Shown: positions 11,319 to 24,093 of the stretch, in pieces
Layout of the letters: the number at the start of each line of letters is the position of its first letter
Position numbering within the stretch: the first letter of the stretch is position 1
Assembly: GCA_036346275.1 (NCBI GenBank)
Contig: CM070713.1
Location: forward strand, 54,617,567-54,681,566
Direction: 5' to 3'
Length of the DNA: 64,000 bases
Source: Otatea glauca
Lineage: Eukaryota; Streptophyta; Magnoliopsida; Poales; Poaceae
Notes under the pieces: model-generated
Told to the model about the DNA's origin: nothing
What the model saw: only the letters and a program-made list of their open reading frames with translations
Databases searched by the model: none
Program-made: the position numbers and the translations under genes

Positions 11319-14263
11319 TTTTCTTCAATCAGCAGCACTCCGGCTCAACAGCCTTTTCTTGGTTCTGCTCTAGTCACAGAATTGAGTCAAGTACTAGTGG
11401 TATGTGAGTATTCTGATGTGTTTCGGATGAACGCCAGAATGCCTCGCATCGAGACATGGAATTTGTCATCAATCTTGTTCCTGGAACAGTACCTATCTCT
11501 AAGCGACCTTATCGCTTACCTCCAGATGAGTTGGCTGAATTGAAGAAGCAACTCAATGATCAATTGGATAAAGGATTTATTCGCCCTAGTTCATCTCCAT
11601 GGGGCAGTCCAGTACTGTTTGTTCCTAAGAAAGACGGTGGTCTACGCATGTGCATAGATTATCGTGCTTTAAATGAGGTCACTATCAAGAACAAATATCC
11701 GCTTCCTCGTATTGATGATCTTTTTGATCAACTGAATGGTGCTCATGTATTTTCGAAGATTGATTTGAGACATGGGTATTATCAATTGAAAATGAAGCCC
11801 GAGGACATTCCAAAGACTGCCTTCACCACTCGTTACGGGTTGTATGAATACACCGTAATGTCATTCGGACTTACAAATGCTCCACCCAGTTTTATGTGCC
11901 TTATGAATAAGGTCTTTATGGAATATTTGGACAAGTTCGTAGTGGTGTTCATTGATGACATTCTCATTTACTCCAAAACTGAAGAAGACCATGTGCAACA
12001 CTTGAGTATGGTGCTAGGAAAGCTTCGTGAACATAAGCTCTATGCCAAGTTCGAGAAGTGTGAATTCTGGTTAAAGGAAGTCGCATTTCTTGGACATGTT
12101 CTTTCGGAAGGTGGAATTGCAGTGGACCCAAGAAAGATCCAAGCTATTATAGAATGGGAGCCACCTCAGTCTGTTCCTAAGGTCCGAAGTTTCCTCGGTT
12201 TAGCGGGATACTATCGCCGCTTTATCGAAAACTTCTCCAAAGTTGCTCGTCCTATGACTCAGTTGCTGAAAAAGGAAAAGAAATTTGAATGGATCCCAGA
12301 ATGTGAAGCAAGTTTCCAAGAACTTAAGAAAAGATTAACCACAGCTCCAATTCTTATTGTGCCTGATATTCATAAGAGCTTTGACGTATATTGCGATGCA
12401 TCACGACACGGCCTTGGATGTGTTTTGATGCAAGAAGGGAAAGTTATCGCATATGCTTCACGTCAACTTCGGCCACATGAGCAAAATTACCCTACTCATG
12501 ATTTGGAATTAGCAGCCGTTGTCCATGCTCTGAAGATTTGGAGACATTATCTTATTGGCAATCGTTGTGAAATCTATACGGATCACAAAAGTCTGAAATA
12601 TTTCTTCACCCAGCCAGATTTAAATCTCAGACAAAGGAGATGGCTAGAGTTGATCAAAGACTATAACCTTGGCATTCATTACCATCCTGGTAAGGCTAAT
12701 GTTGTAGCCGATGCTCTCAGTCGAAAGCTTCATTGTCTTTTCATCTCCAATCAATCCGAACTGCAAAGTGAATTCCAAAAGCTCAATTTGGATTTGGTTG
12801 AAGAAGGCTATGTTGCTACTCTTGAATTGCAACCAACCCTCAGAACTCATATAAAAGTCGCACAACTTAAAGATGAGGCCATTGCCAAAATAAAAAAACT
12901 GTTAAAAGAAGGTGCTGAATCTGAATTCTCAGAAAGTCCAGATGAAGTAATTATGCGAGGGGATTGCATATATGTCCCAAGTGACCCTGAGCTCAAGAAG
13001 CTGATTTTGAAGGAATCTCTTGAATCTCCTCTTTCTATCCACCCTGGGAGCACAGAAATGTATCGAGACCTAAAACAAGAATATTGGTGGCCCGGCATGA
13101 AAAAGGAAATTGCTGCCTATGTTGCCGAGTGTGACGTATGTCAGCGAGTTAAAGCCGAGCATCAACGCCCTGCTGGACTCCTTCAACCCCTGCAAATCCC
13201 CATGTGGAATTGGGAAGACATTAGTATGGATTTTATCACCAGTCTACCCAGAACTCGGAAAAGAAATGATTCTATATGGGTCATTGTTGATCGGTTAACA
13301 AAAGTGGCTCACTTCATTCCAGTTAAGACCACGTATCAAGGAGACAAGCTTGCAGAATTGTACATGGAGAATATTGTGCGTCTGCACGGTGTTCCAAGAA
13401 CTATTGTTTCTGATCGAGGCTCTCAATTTACTTCCTGATTTTGGGAAAGTTTGCACAGTTTGTTAGGAACTAAGCTAAACTTCAGTACAGCTTATCATCC
13501 TCAAACAGATGGGCAGACTGAAAGAGTAAATCAAGTCTTAGAAGATATGCTCAAAGCCTGTGTGCTTTCATACAGCGCTAATTGGGAAAAGAGTCTTGCA
13601 TTTGCTGAATTCTCCTATAACAACAGCTTTCAAGCCAGTCTTCAAATGTCGCCATTTGAAGCATTATATGGGAGAAAATGCAGAACTCCTCTTTTCTGGT
13701 CCGAGGTTGGAGAAAGAAAAGTTTTTGGCCCAGATCTTATCCAAGAAGCCCAAGAGCAAGTGGATGTAATCAGAAGTCGATTGAAAGAAGCCCAGTCGCG
13801 TCAAAAGAGTTATGCCGATAATCGTCGGCGTGAACTCAGCTTCGAAGTTGGTGATCATGTTTATCTGAAAGTCTCACCACTTCGTGGAGTTCGTCGTTTC
13901 CAGATCCATGGAAAGCTAGCTCCCCGGTACATTGGACCGTATCGAATTCTCGAGAAGATGGGTGAGTTGGCATACAAGTTGGAATTGCCACCTCAATTAT
14001 CCGAAGTTCACAATGTCTTTCATGTTTCACAACTTAGGAAATGCCTTCGTGTGCCCACTGAATTCACCAATTTAGATGACATTGATATCCAGCCAGACTT
14101 GTCATACCGAGAGCGTCCGATTCGCATCCTCGAGGAAGCAGAACGCCACACCAGAAACAAATCTCACAAAATGTTGAAAGTTCAATGGAGCAACCACACC
14201 GAGGATGAAGCAACCTGGGAATGTGAAGATCATCTGCGAAAGGAATTCCCAGATTTCTTTTAG
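11319..14263 (+). pseudogene. pol: pol of element B: reverse transcriptase, RNase H, integrase, chromodomain
   Basis: After the gag-protease stop the frame continues without homology loss to about 11425, then shifts. The main open piece is 11456-13438 and, after a single TGA at 13436-13438, the same frame runs on to 14263. Seen in order: the RT finger/palm start (LRMCIDYRALNE), the RT catalytic motif FIDDILIYS, RNase H (DVYCDASRHGLGCVL and the TDHKSL motif), the integrase HHCC zinc finger (HPGSTEMYRDL ... CDVCQRVK), the catalytic core Asp in ISMDFITSLP and in IVSDRGSQ, and the third acidic residue in HPQTDGQTERVNQ. The chromodomain-like C terminus (YRERPIRILEEAE ... VQWSNHTEDEATWECEDHL) would target chromatin. 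The break at 13436 falls inside integrase. Confidence 0.93.
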
Positions 14264-14294
14264 TCCTTGCAAATCTCGAGGACGAGATTTCTGT

Positions 14295-14308
14295 AAGGGG
14301 GGTAGATT
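14295..14308 (+). promoter_or_regulatory. Polypurine tract of element B
   Basis: AAGGGGGGTAGATT directly precedes the 3' LTR and would prime plus-strand DNA synthesis. The same tract, on the minus strand, precedes the LTRs of the array elements (near 29453-29467 and 38170-38185). Confidence 0.85.
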
Positions 14309-17300
14309 TGTAACATCCCGAAAAATGCAATAATATAAGAATTCATATTTTGAATTTGAATATCTTTGTTTCTGATTTTTCCTGACATGATTGGAATTTA
14401 TTTGGATTTCTTTGGATTTTTGTATTGAATGAAAAATTAAAGAAATGGAATTAAGGAATGGATAATGGTGAAAAGATAAAATGGTAAAATATAAATTTTG
14501 TAAAAATTACCATGGAACCCTAACCACTCTGGTAAGTTAGTAAAATCAACATGTAAAATTTTATGCACAGAAAAGTGGGTAAATAAATGAATGACACCTC
14601 TTTTTGACTAAAAACAGTGCAAGCCAGAATTAATGAAAATTATTAGAAGTTCATATGGAGCAGGAAAAATTACCATAGCACCCTCAGAGTAAAAAATATC
14701 TCTGATAAAAATTTAAGGATTTTATATTGTTATTTAGACCTTCCAAAAATTCAAGAACAGAAGCTTGGAAAATATGAAAATTAGCATGTCAGAATTTTCA
14801 TAAAATAACTACCAAATATTTTGACTTGAAAATTTTACATACACATCCTTGACCTATATATAACTACTAATAAAAGTTTAAAAAATAAATAATACGTTTT
14901 GAACCTTTAAATAAATAAGATACCGAAATTCAAATTCTGTACAACTCCACAGTTTCAGAATTTATAAAATTTAACCATGCGGTATTTTAACCTAAAATTT
15001 TTACGGGAGATTATAAACTACCAGAGCACGGCGGTCAAAAAGTTTTACAAAATTAAACGGTGATTTGGTAGCAATTTTAATGGTCACATGGAGCCTGTCT
15101 CAGCTGTGCTTATCCTTTGACTCGCCTCCTCTCGCCGACAGGTGGGCCACCCCTTTATTCCGTAACGGTTAGCTGGAAGCAACGGGAAATCGATCCTCTC
15201 GCTGCCGGTGGTCCCGGACCCAGCTGTCAGTCGGCCACCCATTTTCTTCCTCCTCCTTTTCCTTTCTCCCGGCTGAGGCTCGTGCGCTGCTTGCTCCCGG
15301 TTCTCGCCTCTCTGCGTCTCAGCTCAAATTGCGCTGCCCGAGCGATTGATTGCCTCCACGTTCATCTTTGGGAGCTGTACGCCATGCCCTGGCCATTTCG
15401 CGTTAAATCCTTGCTGGCAAGAGTACGTGCGCCACTTCACCGAGAGAGAGCCAAAATCAGCCGCATTTCTTCCTTTGTGTTCAAATCCTGTGCAACCGAG
15501 TCCTCCGGCTATAAATACCGGGTGTGCATCGCATTGAGGCTCCCTCTCTTCCTCAGCTACTCCCAGAACTAAACAATCAAGCCGAAACCGGAGCTCCCCT
15601 TCGTTCTTCCGCGAAAAGCTCAAAAAGGGGGGAAAAGCCATCCGAGCAATCCAGTGGTCCATTTCCAAATTCATCACGAACCTAGCACTTCTGAACATTG
15701 CTAAGCATCTCCAACCTGTCGATACCATCTCTCTTTGCTCGCAACGCCGTCGCCACTTCGGTCATCTTCTCCAATTCCGGCCTCACGGTGGCAGAGCCAC
15801 TCGGCCAAGCTTCGGCCCAAAAAACCGGAAAAATGGAATTTCCTAGCCTCCTAGATGCTTAAACTACTATCCATTCGAGCCGGAACCTACCTCCTTTCTT
15901 CTCCGGCGAACCACTTCTTCCTCCGCCGCATGCTGCCGGTGGCAGCCTTCTCCGGCCGTCCCCGCCGGTGAGCGACCCCAGCCCCGGATGCGCCAAGGTT
16001 CCCTGGTGCCAGCCGTGCTGCCCATTCGGCCGGAACTTCACCGGAACTCCGTCGCCGTCGAGCTCCAGTGCCGCCTCTGCTCTTCGGTCGCTGCCCCGTG
16101 GGCCATCTCTGTCAGCCGGACGAGTCATTCTCAGTTCAAAGGGTAAAGGCGCTTTCGGTTCACTGAAAACGTATTTTCGTTTTTTTCAGTTTATTTCAAT
16201 ACCCGAATTAATTCAAACACTTATAACTTTTGCATTGTAACTCCAAATGATGTGAAACAAAATTCTAAATTCATATAAAATCTAGTTATTTCAGAATATG
16301 GAATACCATTTTGAAAATGTTCACTGGGTAAATTTGAAATTCAAATTTGAAAGAAAGGGCAAAAAACACACTTCATATTAAAATGTTGTAAACAAACTTT
16401 AGGTGGAATGAAACTAATTTTAGTGAAATACTCATGTTTCCAGAAGTTCAAATATATAAAAATATTTAATTTTCACTTATGTTTGAATTACTTTCTAATA
16501 AGGATTGTATTCAATGCATTAGAAAATTCAAATAAACATAGTTTGAACAAAAGAAATATGGAATAGGTAAAATATAGTTTCTAAATATTAGCATGGCAGT
16601 AGGATACCTGAGTTTGCCAAAATATTTAAGAAATGAACTTAATTTGAACTATCTTGAAAGATATGAAATAACTTAAATGTAAAGTGTGTATAAACATATA
16701 GCATACAAAGTCAAATGGTTGTAATATAGATCAAATGAATTCAAATAATCACCAAACCAATTTTATTATACCTCTGGAATTGCAAGGATCTCAGATGTAA
16801 AATAATATTTAAATATTACAATATAAAACAGTAAATGTTTAATAATTAAAGTGTTAATAATTGCATAATTGAAATAGCTGTTACTTCCATAAATAAACTT
16901 TAAATTTGGCAAAACCAAATCCTATAGTCCTGAAAAATAGTACCCTTGCTGATTAGGCAAAAATATCTTCTGTTTGTGCTAGGTTGAAATTAAATAAGGT
17001 TAAACCCTAATGATCATTTATAGGAAAAACACTTTGGATAGAAGTCAAATATCACGGAACTAACTTTAAAATGCTATTAGAGTCATACCCTATTAATACC
17101 TGAAAAATGAGTAGATTATCCTAGGCGGTGTAGTCGCAAACTTGTATCAAAAACTGAACTCTTATCGAGTAAAAATTGAACTATCAAGCTTTTTCATCGA
17201 TCCGTAGAACCTCTCGTCTAAATGCAAAAACTGTGGAAATTAGTTTACAAATGATATTTAGGATATGGTCTATCATATTCTAGAAAAATATTTTATTTAC

Positions 17301-19700
17301 AACTAGCGTTTCAAATAAATCTTGCTAGCTGAATACCCCTAAAAAGTATGTTTGTCATAACTTTTAATGTCACAAGCGTTTTCAGTTGTGAAAATAATGT
17401 CTCGTCTAAACACTAAAATGTATGAAATCGGTCTAGATTTGTTCTTCAAAGTATATGCTACCTAATTTCGAAGAAATAATCTTATTTCATCATGTTCGGC
17501 TTATAAGCTTTAATAGTCAAATAACCCTTAGTTTTATGTTTAGTGAACCTTTGCCATAATAAGGTTAAGTGAACCTTGTAATAAAGAAATTATAACCAAT
17601 ATATTTGTATCACCAGAACCTCCATAAAAATCATAAATAAATCTAATTAGCTAGCTTATCAATCATAACTTATTCAAAACCCTTCGTATGCAAATCACTT
17701 AAGGCTAAGTGCTATTAGCGTAACCTTAACTAGTGTTTTAATTATTTTAATCCAAATAATTTTAGCATCTATAATTCGAAATCGTAAATACTAAAATTCA
17801 TAATTTTAGCCTCTTGAATTCGTAATTCAGGATTAGATAATCTATATAAGAAACTCTGTTTTGTTTGTCATAAAAGCCATTAAGTATATGAATGTGTGTT
17901 TAACTAAATCATGAGATCTCGAAATCATATAATCCAAACCCTAAATCATCCCTGTTTTCTGCAATGAATCTTTATTTGATTTTTTGTCTGTTTTCTTTTT
18001 GCCCTTATTAAAGTTGGATATTTGCTATTTTCCGATTAATCGACGTGTAGAATCCGACGTCCCTTCCTCCGTCGTTGCCTCCGTCATCTGCGACCGTGTC
18101 TTCGTCGTAAGCAATATATAAGCAAGGCAAGCACCCTCCTTTGACCATCTTGATCCCAGAATTTAAATTGCATTGTTTATTAAAATGTTTCATGCATACG
18201 TTTACTTTCTGTAAATTGCTATTTTGTGGTACTGGTAGTTATACCTGTTGTCTCATGAAACTTCCTTGATAAGTATGAAAATGTGAGCCTTGATAACCAT
18301 AGAATAAGCTTAGACAATTAATTAATGTCATCATGGGTATATGCGAGTACTTTTATCCATGCTTAGCCATGCTTTTAGAATAAATGATGATGATGATCAG
18401 ATCAAAATGTGTTCCTTGAGAAATGGAAAATGTTGTAATTGTAGCTGTTGGTTGTGGGTATTTTGATTAAAAACCCAAAATAAAACTATGGTTTTGATGC
18501 GGGCGATTATTGGCAATAGCCGGAGGTGCAGAGGGATTTGCACGTAGTTAGGGTGGAGTATCACCCGTGTCAACTTAAGGACCGAACTCAATGTTGTATG
18601 ATCCAAGATAATTCGTGCAAACCACAAGTGTTGTTATGGGGCTTCCTTAAACCAATTAAGTTATCTAGTTTAACTTTGCACATTGGTAGGCTGAAGTAGT
18701 ACGGGCTTTCCTTTCGGGGTTTGCTCTATGGGGTGCCCACACCGAGGTGCTGGGAACAACACTTACCAATATAACGGTGTACGCCACGTCTATAGGGAGT
18801 TCCAACATTCCTATGCTCTGAGTTCTCCCAGCATAGCGTGGGTTTTATCGTCCCAGTGCTGGTGCAAAGTTAAATTAGATAATGTAAAGGTTTTCGTCAT
18901 GAACATTCGCCACACGCCAAAGGTGCGTGAAACTCATTGCAAAAAGAAAAGGTCATGACTTGTGGGTAAAGTTGTACACCTCTGCAGAGTGTAAATCTAA
19001 TCGATTAGCCGTCCCTCGGTCATGGGAAACTTGGTGAACTTGCACTAGTTAAATGTTTAATTTTCTAAAATGGGATGTGGTTTGGAACTTGTTTAGCGAC
19101 TTTTGTTTTCATGTCAAAGGATCGACATTGATGGATTCCATTTCTGGATTATTCGATATTCACGATGGGTTGTGAATATTACTTATGCTTTACTTATTTC
19201 ATATCAGTCAATTATGCTTTTATAAATTCCGTTTGCAAATAACTTGTTTTACAATGTCAATTTCGCTTTATGCAAATTAACTGTAGTAGCCTCCTTTGAA
19301 ATGGCCTGCATATATTATAGGCTTTGCTCAAGTCTTGCGGAGTACGAAGTACTCACCCTTGCTTATATGTGGTTTTTTGGTGGATAAGTTAGCGAAGCTT
19401 TGAGGTTTCTTCCGTTGCAGGTTGCGGGATTTTTCTTCGTCATGATCTTTCTAGGGATTATGCCTTGTCAGTTGCCTGTTGGTTTTGGATGGGCACACTA
19501 CAAGACCAATTGCTTCTTTTGCTGCTATATCTCTGAGTTGTAAGAGTTTTCTTTATGTAATAGCTTCCGCTTAATAATATTTGTTGTATGGTTGTGATTC
19601 CAATTGGTGTATGTGCGTACTAGCTACTGATCATGGGACTAGTACGGAATGCACATTAGATTTCCATTTTTGCAAGTTTGTGAAAATGGTGGTCGTTACA
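14309..19700 (+). repeat. 3' LTR of element B (5392 bp), with TATA box at 15510-15517
   Basis: A direct repeat of 3791-9178, from TGTAACATCCCGAAAAATGC to GGTCGTTACA, with scattered substitutions and small indels. Differences cluster near 18500-18960 against 7980-8420, where one copy has CTG or CAG and the other CG. It contains its own TATAAATA box, which could drive transcription into element A. No gene was seen. Confidence 0.95.
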
Positions 19701-19908
19701 CCAAGGTAGGCTAAAAGGGCAGAGAGTTTGTGAAAGTCTTGCCTTGATCATCTTAAGGACTTAACCTTGCAGTCATTTGAACTGAGTCAAACATGCAACC
19801 ACATTTCTGGAATGGGACATACCTATCTATTTAATTTGCAATGTCTTAGATTTTGTACTACTAATGGGGGTGTGAGTCCCAACCGAACGATGAAACTCAC
19901 ATGGTGCA
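19701..19908 (+). mobile_element. LTR element A, second piece
   Basis: It begins with the right CCAAG duplication of B (19701-19705) and continues A's sequence (the AGGCTAAAAGGGCAGAG ... TTAAGGACTTAACCTTGCA region also found in C near 22090-22160). It ends with GTGCA (19904-19908), the target site of solo LTR C. Confidence 0.8.
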
Positions 19909-22900
19909 TGTAACATCCCAATTTTTTCTTTTTATTAATTTATTGTGTTATTTTTGCATTTTATGGATTTTATGAATTTATTGGATTTTATTTGAATTTA
20001 TTTCAAATTAAGTAATTTGACCTTTTGTGAAAACTAATTAATTATAGATAAAATTAAAATAAATTTTGGCAAAAAATTATTTGAGTTCAAAATGTCTCAA
20101 AGTAGTTTTGAGATTTTTCTTAGATTTTTCCTGATATTTTATCTACCTTAAACTAATTAGTTTATTTAATAGAATTATTTTAAATAAGAAAAAGCTAGAC
20201 AAACCCTTGCACAGTATTGGGCCGAAGACTGTGTGTGGCGTGTCTCGTTCACTGTGCGGCCCAGTGGACCACCGAGATGGCCCATCTTCTAGAAGTCAAA
20301 CCGGCAACCGTTGGATCTTGATCCAACAGCCATTTTCAAGCCTAGATAGTGTTGGTGAGTTTTAGCCATTAGATTTTAATCGGACGGCCAGGGTTGAGGC
20401 GTATCAGTTCGGTCACTAGCAGATCTGGGCTATTGCTTTTCGTTTGTGTCTCGGATTGATCCGCATCATCGTGTATCCTAGCCGCTGATTAGGACACATG
20501 TACGGTGTTTGTTCATCGTCCTCATCGTGTCCATTCTGGACTTGGCACCGTGGCCACCATGGACTCAAGGTCCGAGTCGACATCAGAGAGGGTTTGAGTG
20601 GCTATAAAAATGCACACCGGGATCACAAGAGCTCAAGGAATCAAAGCCCTAAAGTGTAGCGCGGAGAATCGTTGCCAGTTCATCGGGTTTTGGAGCCTCC
20701 CCGAGCGCCATCACCGGAAATCTTCGTTGATTCCATCGCCATCCGTGAAGCTCAAGACTTGGGATCCATCGTGTTGGACTTGTCATCGATCGGTCTACCA
20801 CGTGCGCACGCAATCTTCGCCAGAGAGGAGCTAGTTTGCCACCGCCACGTGAAGTCGTCACCGCCGGAGAAGAAGCTCGCGCCGCCATTGCCCCAGTGCA
20901 CCAAAAGAAAAACCGATTGCGTTAAAAGGTAGGCGACGATGAGATCTATCCGGTGATGTCCTCCGTTCTCACCGCCGACGACCCTGGGTTCCCGCGGCGC
21001 CGTCGATGACGTGGCTTGATGCTTCGTTGACATGTGTTGTCCACGTCACCGCCACTTGGATGCCTCGGATGGTGTGTCACAAACGTGGCAGCTGTGTGGC
21101 AGGTTGCATGGGTGTTGCGCTGGCGTCACGTCAGCCGGTGCAGATCCCTCTTTCAGTCATTTGATGCATAGACCAAGTTCACCAAGAGCAATTCAAGGCC
21201 GTGGACTTGGTCCGTGGACTCAGTCCATGGACCAGAGGACACGTGTCAGCTCGAGAGAGATTCGGGCCAGGGCTGACGTCACAGTGATGTAATAAAGCGA
21301 ATTTTCAATAGAAAAATAATTCAGTTTATTATTTGTTTTTTCTAATTTTCTGATTTTTAGATTTTAAATCTTTCGAGAGCTCGTTATCCCTCATACGAGC
21401 TCCTATTGAGGTGATTCAAATTTCTAAAAATCTATAAAATTGAGATCTATTTAATGGTGAATTTTATTTTATTTTTTGAGTTTTTTTGCTATCTATTTTA
21501 GTGTTTATTTATCTTTCTCTCTTGTTTCGTGTAGACGTAGAGTTGCTCGACGCATCCAAGGAATATCCGTCGACTCAAGAGTAGGTTCGAGAGCAAGAGC
21601 AAGACCTTTTCCAAGGTAATTTGTGCTTTGATCATGTTGAACCCAATTTATAAAATCTCTATATTTTTTTTACTTTATTGCATATTATTTCATGTATATA
21701 ATTGTTTCAAATTAAATTGGGACATAGCTATTCTACCTATTTGATCTATACCCTACCTTGTCATTTGTACACCATGATTTATTTATCACCCTAGATTGGT
21801 CATTAATAGTTGGTTAATACTAGAATCAACATGGGTTGGTTAGACCGTGTTAGTATGCTTAGCCATGCCATGCCATCACATGTACTTGGAATATCAATGT
21901 TTAATCTTGACTAATAGAACATGGAATATGATTATGAATTGGTGTGTCAGGTGTTGTCATACGATGATATTGAGTTGTAGTGGTGAGGAATATCACGCAA
22001 CGTGTTGACTTGTTGATAGCATGTGGTGCATGGTAATCAACTGGGGTGGTAATCATTTAGATTGGGCAAGGGGCAGTGTGTCGAGGTGAGCTGAAGGGCA
22101 GAGCGTATGTGGAAGTCTTACCCTAGTCATGTTAAGGACTTAACCTTGCAAGCCTTTGACCTGAGTCGAACATGCAACAACATGTCTAGTGGACAGCCTA
22201 GCTGATTAATTTACAATTTCTTAGCTTTAGTACTAATAGTAGTGGTGTGAGTCTGAGTTCACGGATTAACTCACATGGCGTAAGAGGGGGGCCCTGTTGT
22301 GGCGGTTTAACCCTTCAGTGTTGAAACCTCAGCGGGTAGTATTGAGTTAAGGCTGAGCATTGTAAAGACTTTGTTATGATCACTCACCTTTGTGGGTGTT
22401 TGGTTGTATCATGTGGGTAAAGTGCATAACCTCTGCAGAGTGTTAACCTATTCGGATAGATGTGCTCGCGGTATTGAGCATAGCTCAGGAATTACAGTCA
22501 ATGGTTAGATTTTATAAAATGATACTTGATTGGGATGGCTGGTTGCGATTAGAAGTTGAAAACTTGACTTAGGATTGGAAACCTTGTTTACTGAGAAATG
22601 TTGGAAATTACTTATTACTGTTATTTGTTTTACTGTCTTTACAATCTACTTATTGTACTTGTTCACAAATGCTGCTTTACTACAAAATAGCCATGTTAGC
22701 CATTCCTTTGGAATAAGCCTTGCATATAAAATATTAGAATTGCATCTGTGCACAACTTGTTGAGTGCTTTAAGTCCTCATCCTTGCCAACAACAACATCA
22801 ACAGTTGAGGAGTCTACACCTGTTTTGGAGGAGGAGTACCAAGAGGACACGAGTGTTTAGGGTTTGAGCCTTGTCAGTTGCCCATGGTAAACTGATGGGT

Positions 22901-23147
22901 TGTCTACGTCTTTTATTTTCGCTGCATTGTCTTAGTTTATTATTCTTAGTCTAGCCCTATGTGGCTTATTCATGTAAGTTGACCATAAGGTCGTGCACTC
23001 AATTATATTTAATAAATAAAGTCTTTATATTATTATCGTTGTGTATGATTATGAAATTTACCGATGTTGAGCCTGTGTGCACTAGCGTGATTCTGGACTA
23101 GTGCGGTATACACAGAGGGTCCGAATTATTAAATTTGGGTCCCGACA
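19909..23147 (+). mobile_element. Element C: solo LTR of the same family as A (3239 bp)
   Basis: It starts TGTAACATCCCAATTTTTTC and ends GGGTCCCGACA. It is flanked by GTGCA (19904-19908) and GCGCA (23148-23152), a five-base duplication with one mismatch. There is no internal region, so it is a solo LTR left by LTR-LTR recombination. A TATA box (TATAAAAA) at 20603-20610 stands before a GC-rich stretch (20640-21290) whose open frames on both strands resemble no protein. It gives the full-length pattern against which the broken LTR A can be read. The superfamily is probably Gypsy, but no coding region is present to prove it. Confidence 0.85.
20603..20610 (+). promoter_or_regulatory. TATA box of solo LTR C
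   Basis: TATAAAAA is preceded by GAGTGGC and followed about 30 bp downstream by CACAAGAGCTCAAGG, a plausible start region. There are no genes downstream within the LTR. Confidence 0.5.
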
Positions 23148-23442
23148 GCGCAAGAGCGGGCCCTGATTGTGGTAACCAGTCCCTTCAGTGTTTAAACCTT
23201 AGCGGGTAGTACTGGGTTAAGCCAGAGCATTGTAAAGGCATTGTCATGATTTCTCTGCGGCACACCAAAAGGAAGTGTGCTAATATCGATTGAACAAAGA
23301 GACGATCATGTCGTGTGTGTAAAGCGCATAACCTCTGCAGAGTGAAAAATCTATCTGGATAGTCGTGGTCGCGGTATTGAGTAATGCTCGAAAATCAATT
23401 GCATGTCACCCTAGGATTGTAAACCTTGACATAGACTTAGGT
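23148..23442 (+). mobile_element. LTR element A, third piece (truncated)
   Basis: It resumes A right after C (GCGCAAGAGCGGGCCC...) and parallels C from about 22280 (CCTTCAGTGTT...AGCGGGTAGTA...). The match stops near 23400-23440, before the region corresponding to the LTR end. No second LTR or internal region of A follows, so A is a truncated or deleted LTR. Confidence 0.7.
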
Positions 23443-23563
23443 TGTTGGTGCATATAGTTGAGACCATTTTGATTTACGCTTCTGCATACAAAACACAGTT
23501 TTGGTCAAAGAGTATTTTAAAATCACATATTCACCCCCTCTAGTCGGCCTCCTTGACCTTACA
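23443..23563 (+). mobile_element. Short Copia-type LTR remnant
   Basis: A 121-bp TG...CA segment beginning TGTTGGTGCATATAG and ending in CACCCCCTCTAGTCGGCC...CTTACA. The CACCCCCTCTAGTCGGC string is common at the end of grass Copia LTRs. No target duplication is visible, so this is a deletion derivative or fragment. Confidence 0.4.
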
Positions 23564-23817
23564 GAATGGACTAGGGGTGTTTGCTAATTCCTTCTATTCC
23601 GCATCACACGAGAATGCACGATGCTACCCCGTCACACTCTCTCTCTCTCTCTCTCTTGTACCCCATCAAACACTCTCTCTCTCTCTCAAGTTTTCGATTC
23701 CTAACAGATAGTTTTCAATTGAAAATTTGAATTTGATCTCGAAAGTTTAACATCACCTTCACTCGTCAATTGAAAGTTTTCAAATCCCCAATTGAAAGCC
23801 CCTCGTATGAAAGTTTT
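23564..23817. other. Unclassified spacer with two CT microsatellites
   Basis: It contains (CT)10 at 23637-23656 and a (CT)7 run at 23673-23686, then AT-rich DNA with repeated TTGAAAG/TTTTCAA motifs. No gene was seen. It is probably the DNA flanking the Copia element that starts at 23818. Confidence 0.6.
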
Positions 23818-23974
23818 TGCTAGACATTCTAGATTGCCTTGTATAGAGATTGCTAGTATACCATATTGCCTTGTATAGATATTTCCTTATATAAGCTTTC
23901 CTTTTGTACCTGCATGTACGTGTATATATTCTGGCCTATTGTCCTGATGATGAATACAAGTGTTGTTTATAACA
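23818..23974 (+). repeat. 5' LTR of the split Copia element
   Basis: It matches 57063-57257: both have ATTGCCTTGTATAGA repeats, CTTTCCTTTTGTACC, GTGTATATATTCT and end TTTATAACA. It is followed at 23975-23986 by TGGTATTAGAGC, a one-base variant of the initiator-Met primer site. 23987-24093 is leader without a clear frame. Confidence 0.8.
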
Positions 23975-24088
23975 TGGTATTAGAGCTGATTTAGGGTTAG
24001 TGTTTCACCGACGTTGAACTTGCACCATCCACCACCTTCTCCTTGTTGGCCAATCGCCTCCCTCTTCTTGTGGCTCTTCTCATTGTAG

Positions 24089-24093
24089 CATCC
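24089..24093. repeat. Target-site duplication of the three-LTR array, left copy (CATCC)
   Basis: CATCC precedes the array and recurs directly after it at 53488-53492. It shows that the whole 29.4-kb array occupies a single insertion site inside the Copia leader. Confidence 0.9.

Larger units (their letters stand above)
3791..19700 (+). mobile_element. Element B: Tekay/Del-type chromovirus (Ty3/Gypsy) with 5.4-kb LTRs
   Basis: A complete LTR retrotransposon of about 15.9 kb: 5' LTR 3791-9178, primer site 9181-9192, gag-protease and pol at 9726-14263, polypurine tract just before 14309, 3' LTR 14309-19700, and target duplication CCAAG on both sides. The domain order PR-RT-RNaseH-INT puts it in Ty3/Gypsy. 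The C-terminal chromodomain and the very long LTRs point to the Tekay (Del) clade. The coding region carries two TGA stops and a frame change between protease and RT, so as written it could not make its polyprotein. The two LTRs are close to identical, which suggests a recent insertion. Confidence 0.93.

Noticed and set aside
23637..23687. CT runs as a regulatory GA/CT element
   Set aside because: Simple microsatellites in a gene-free stretch, with no promoter or gene nearby.
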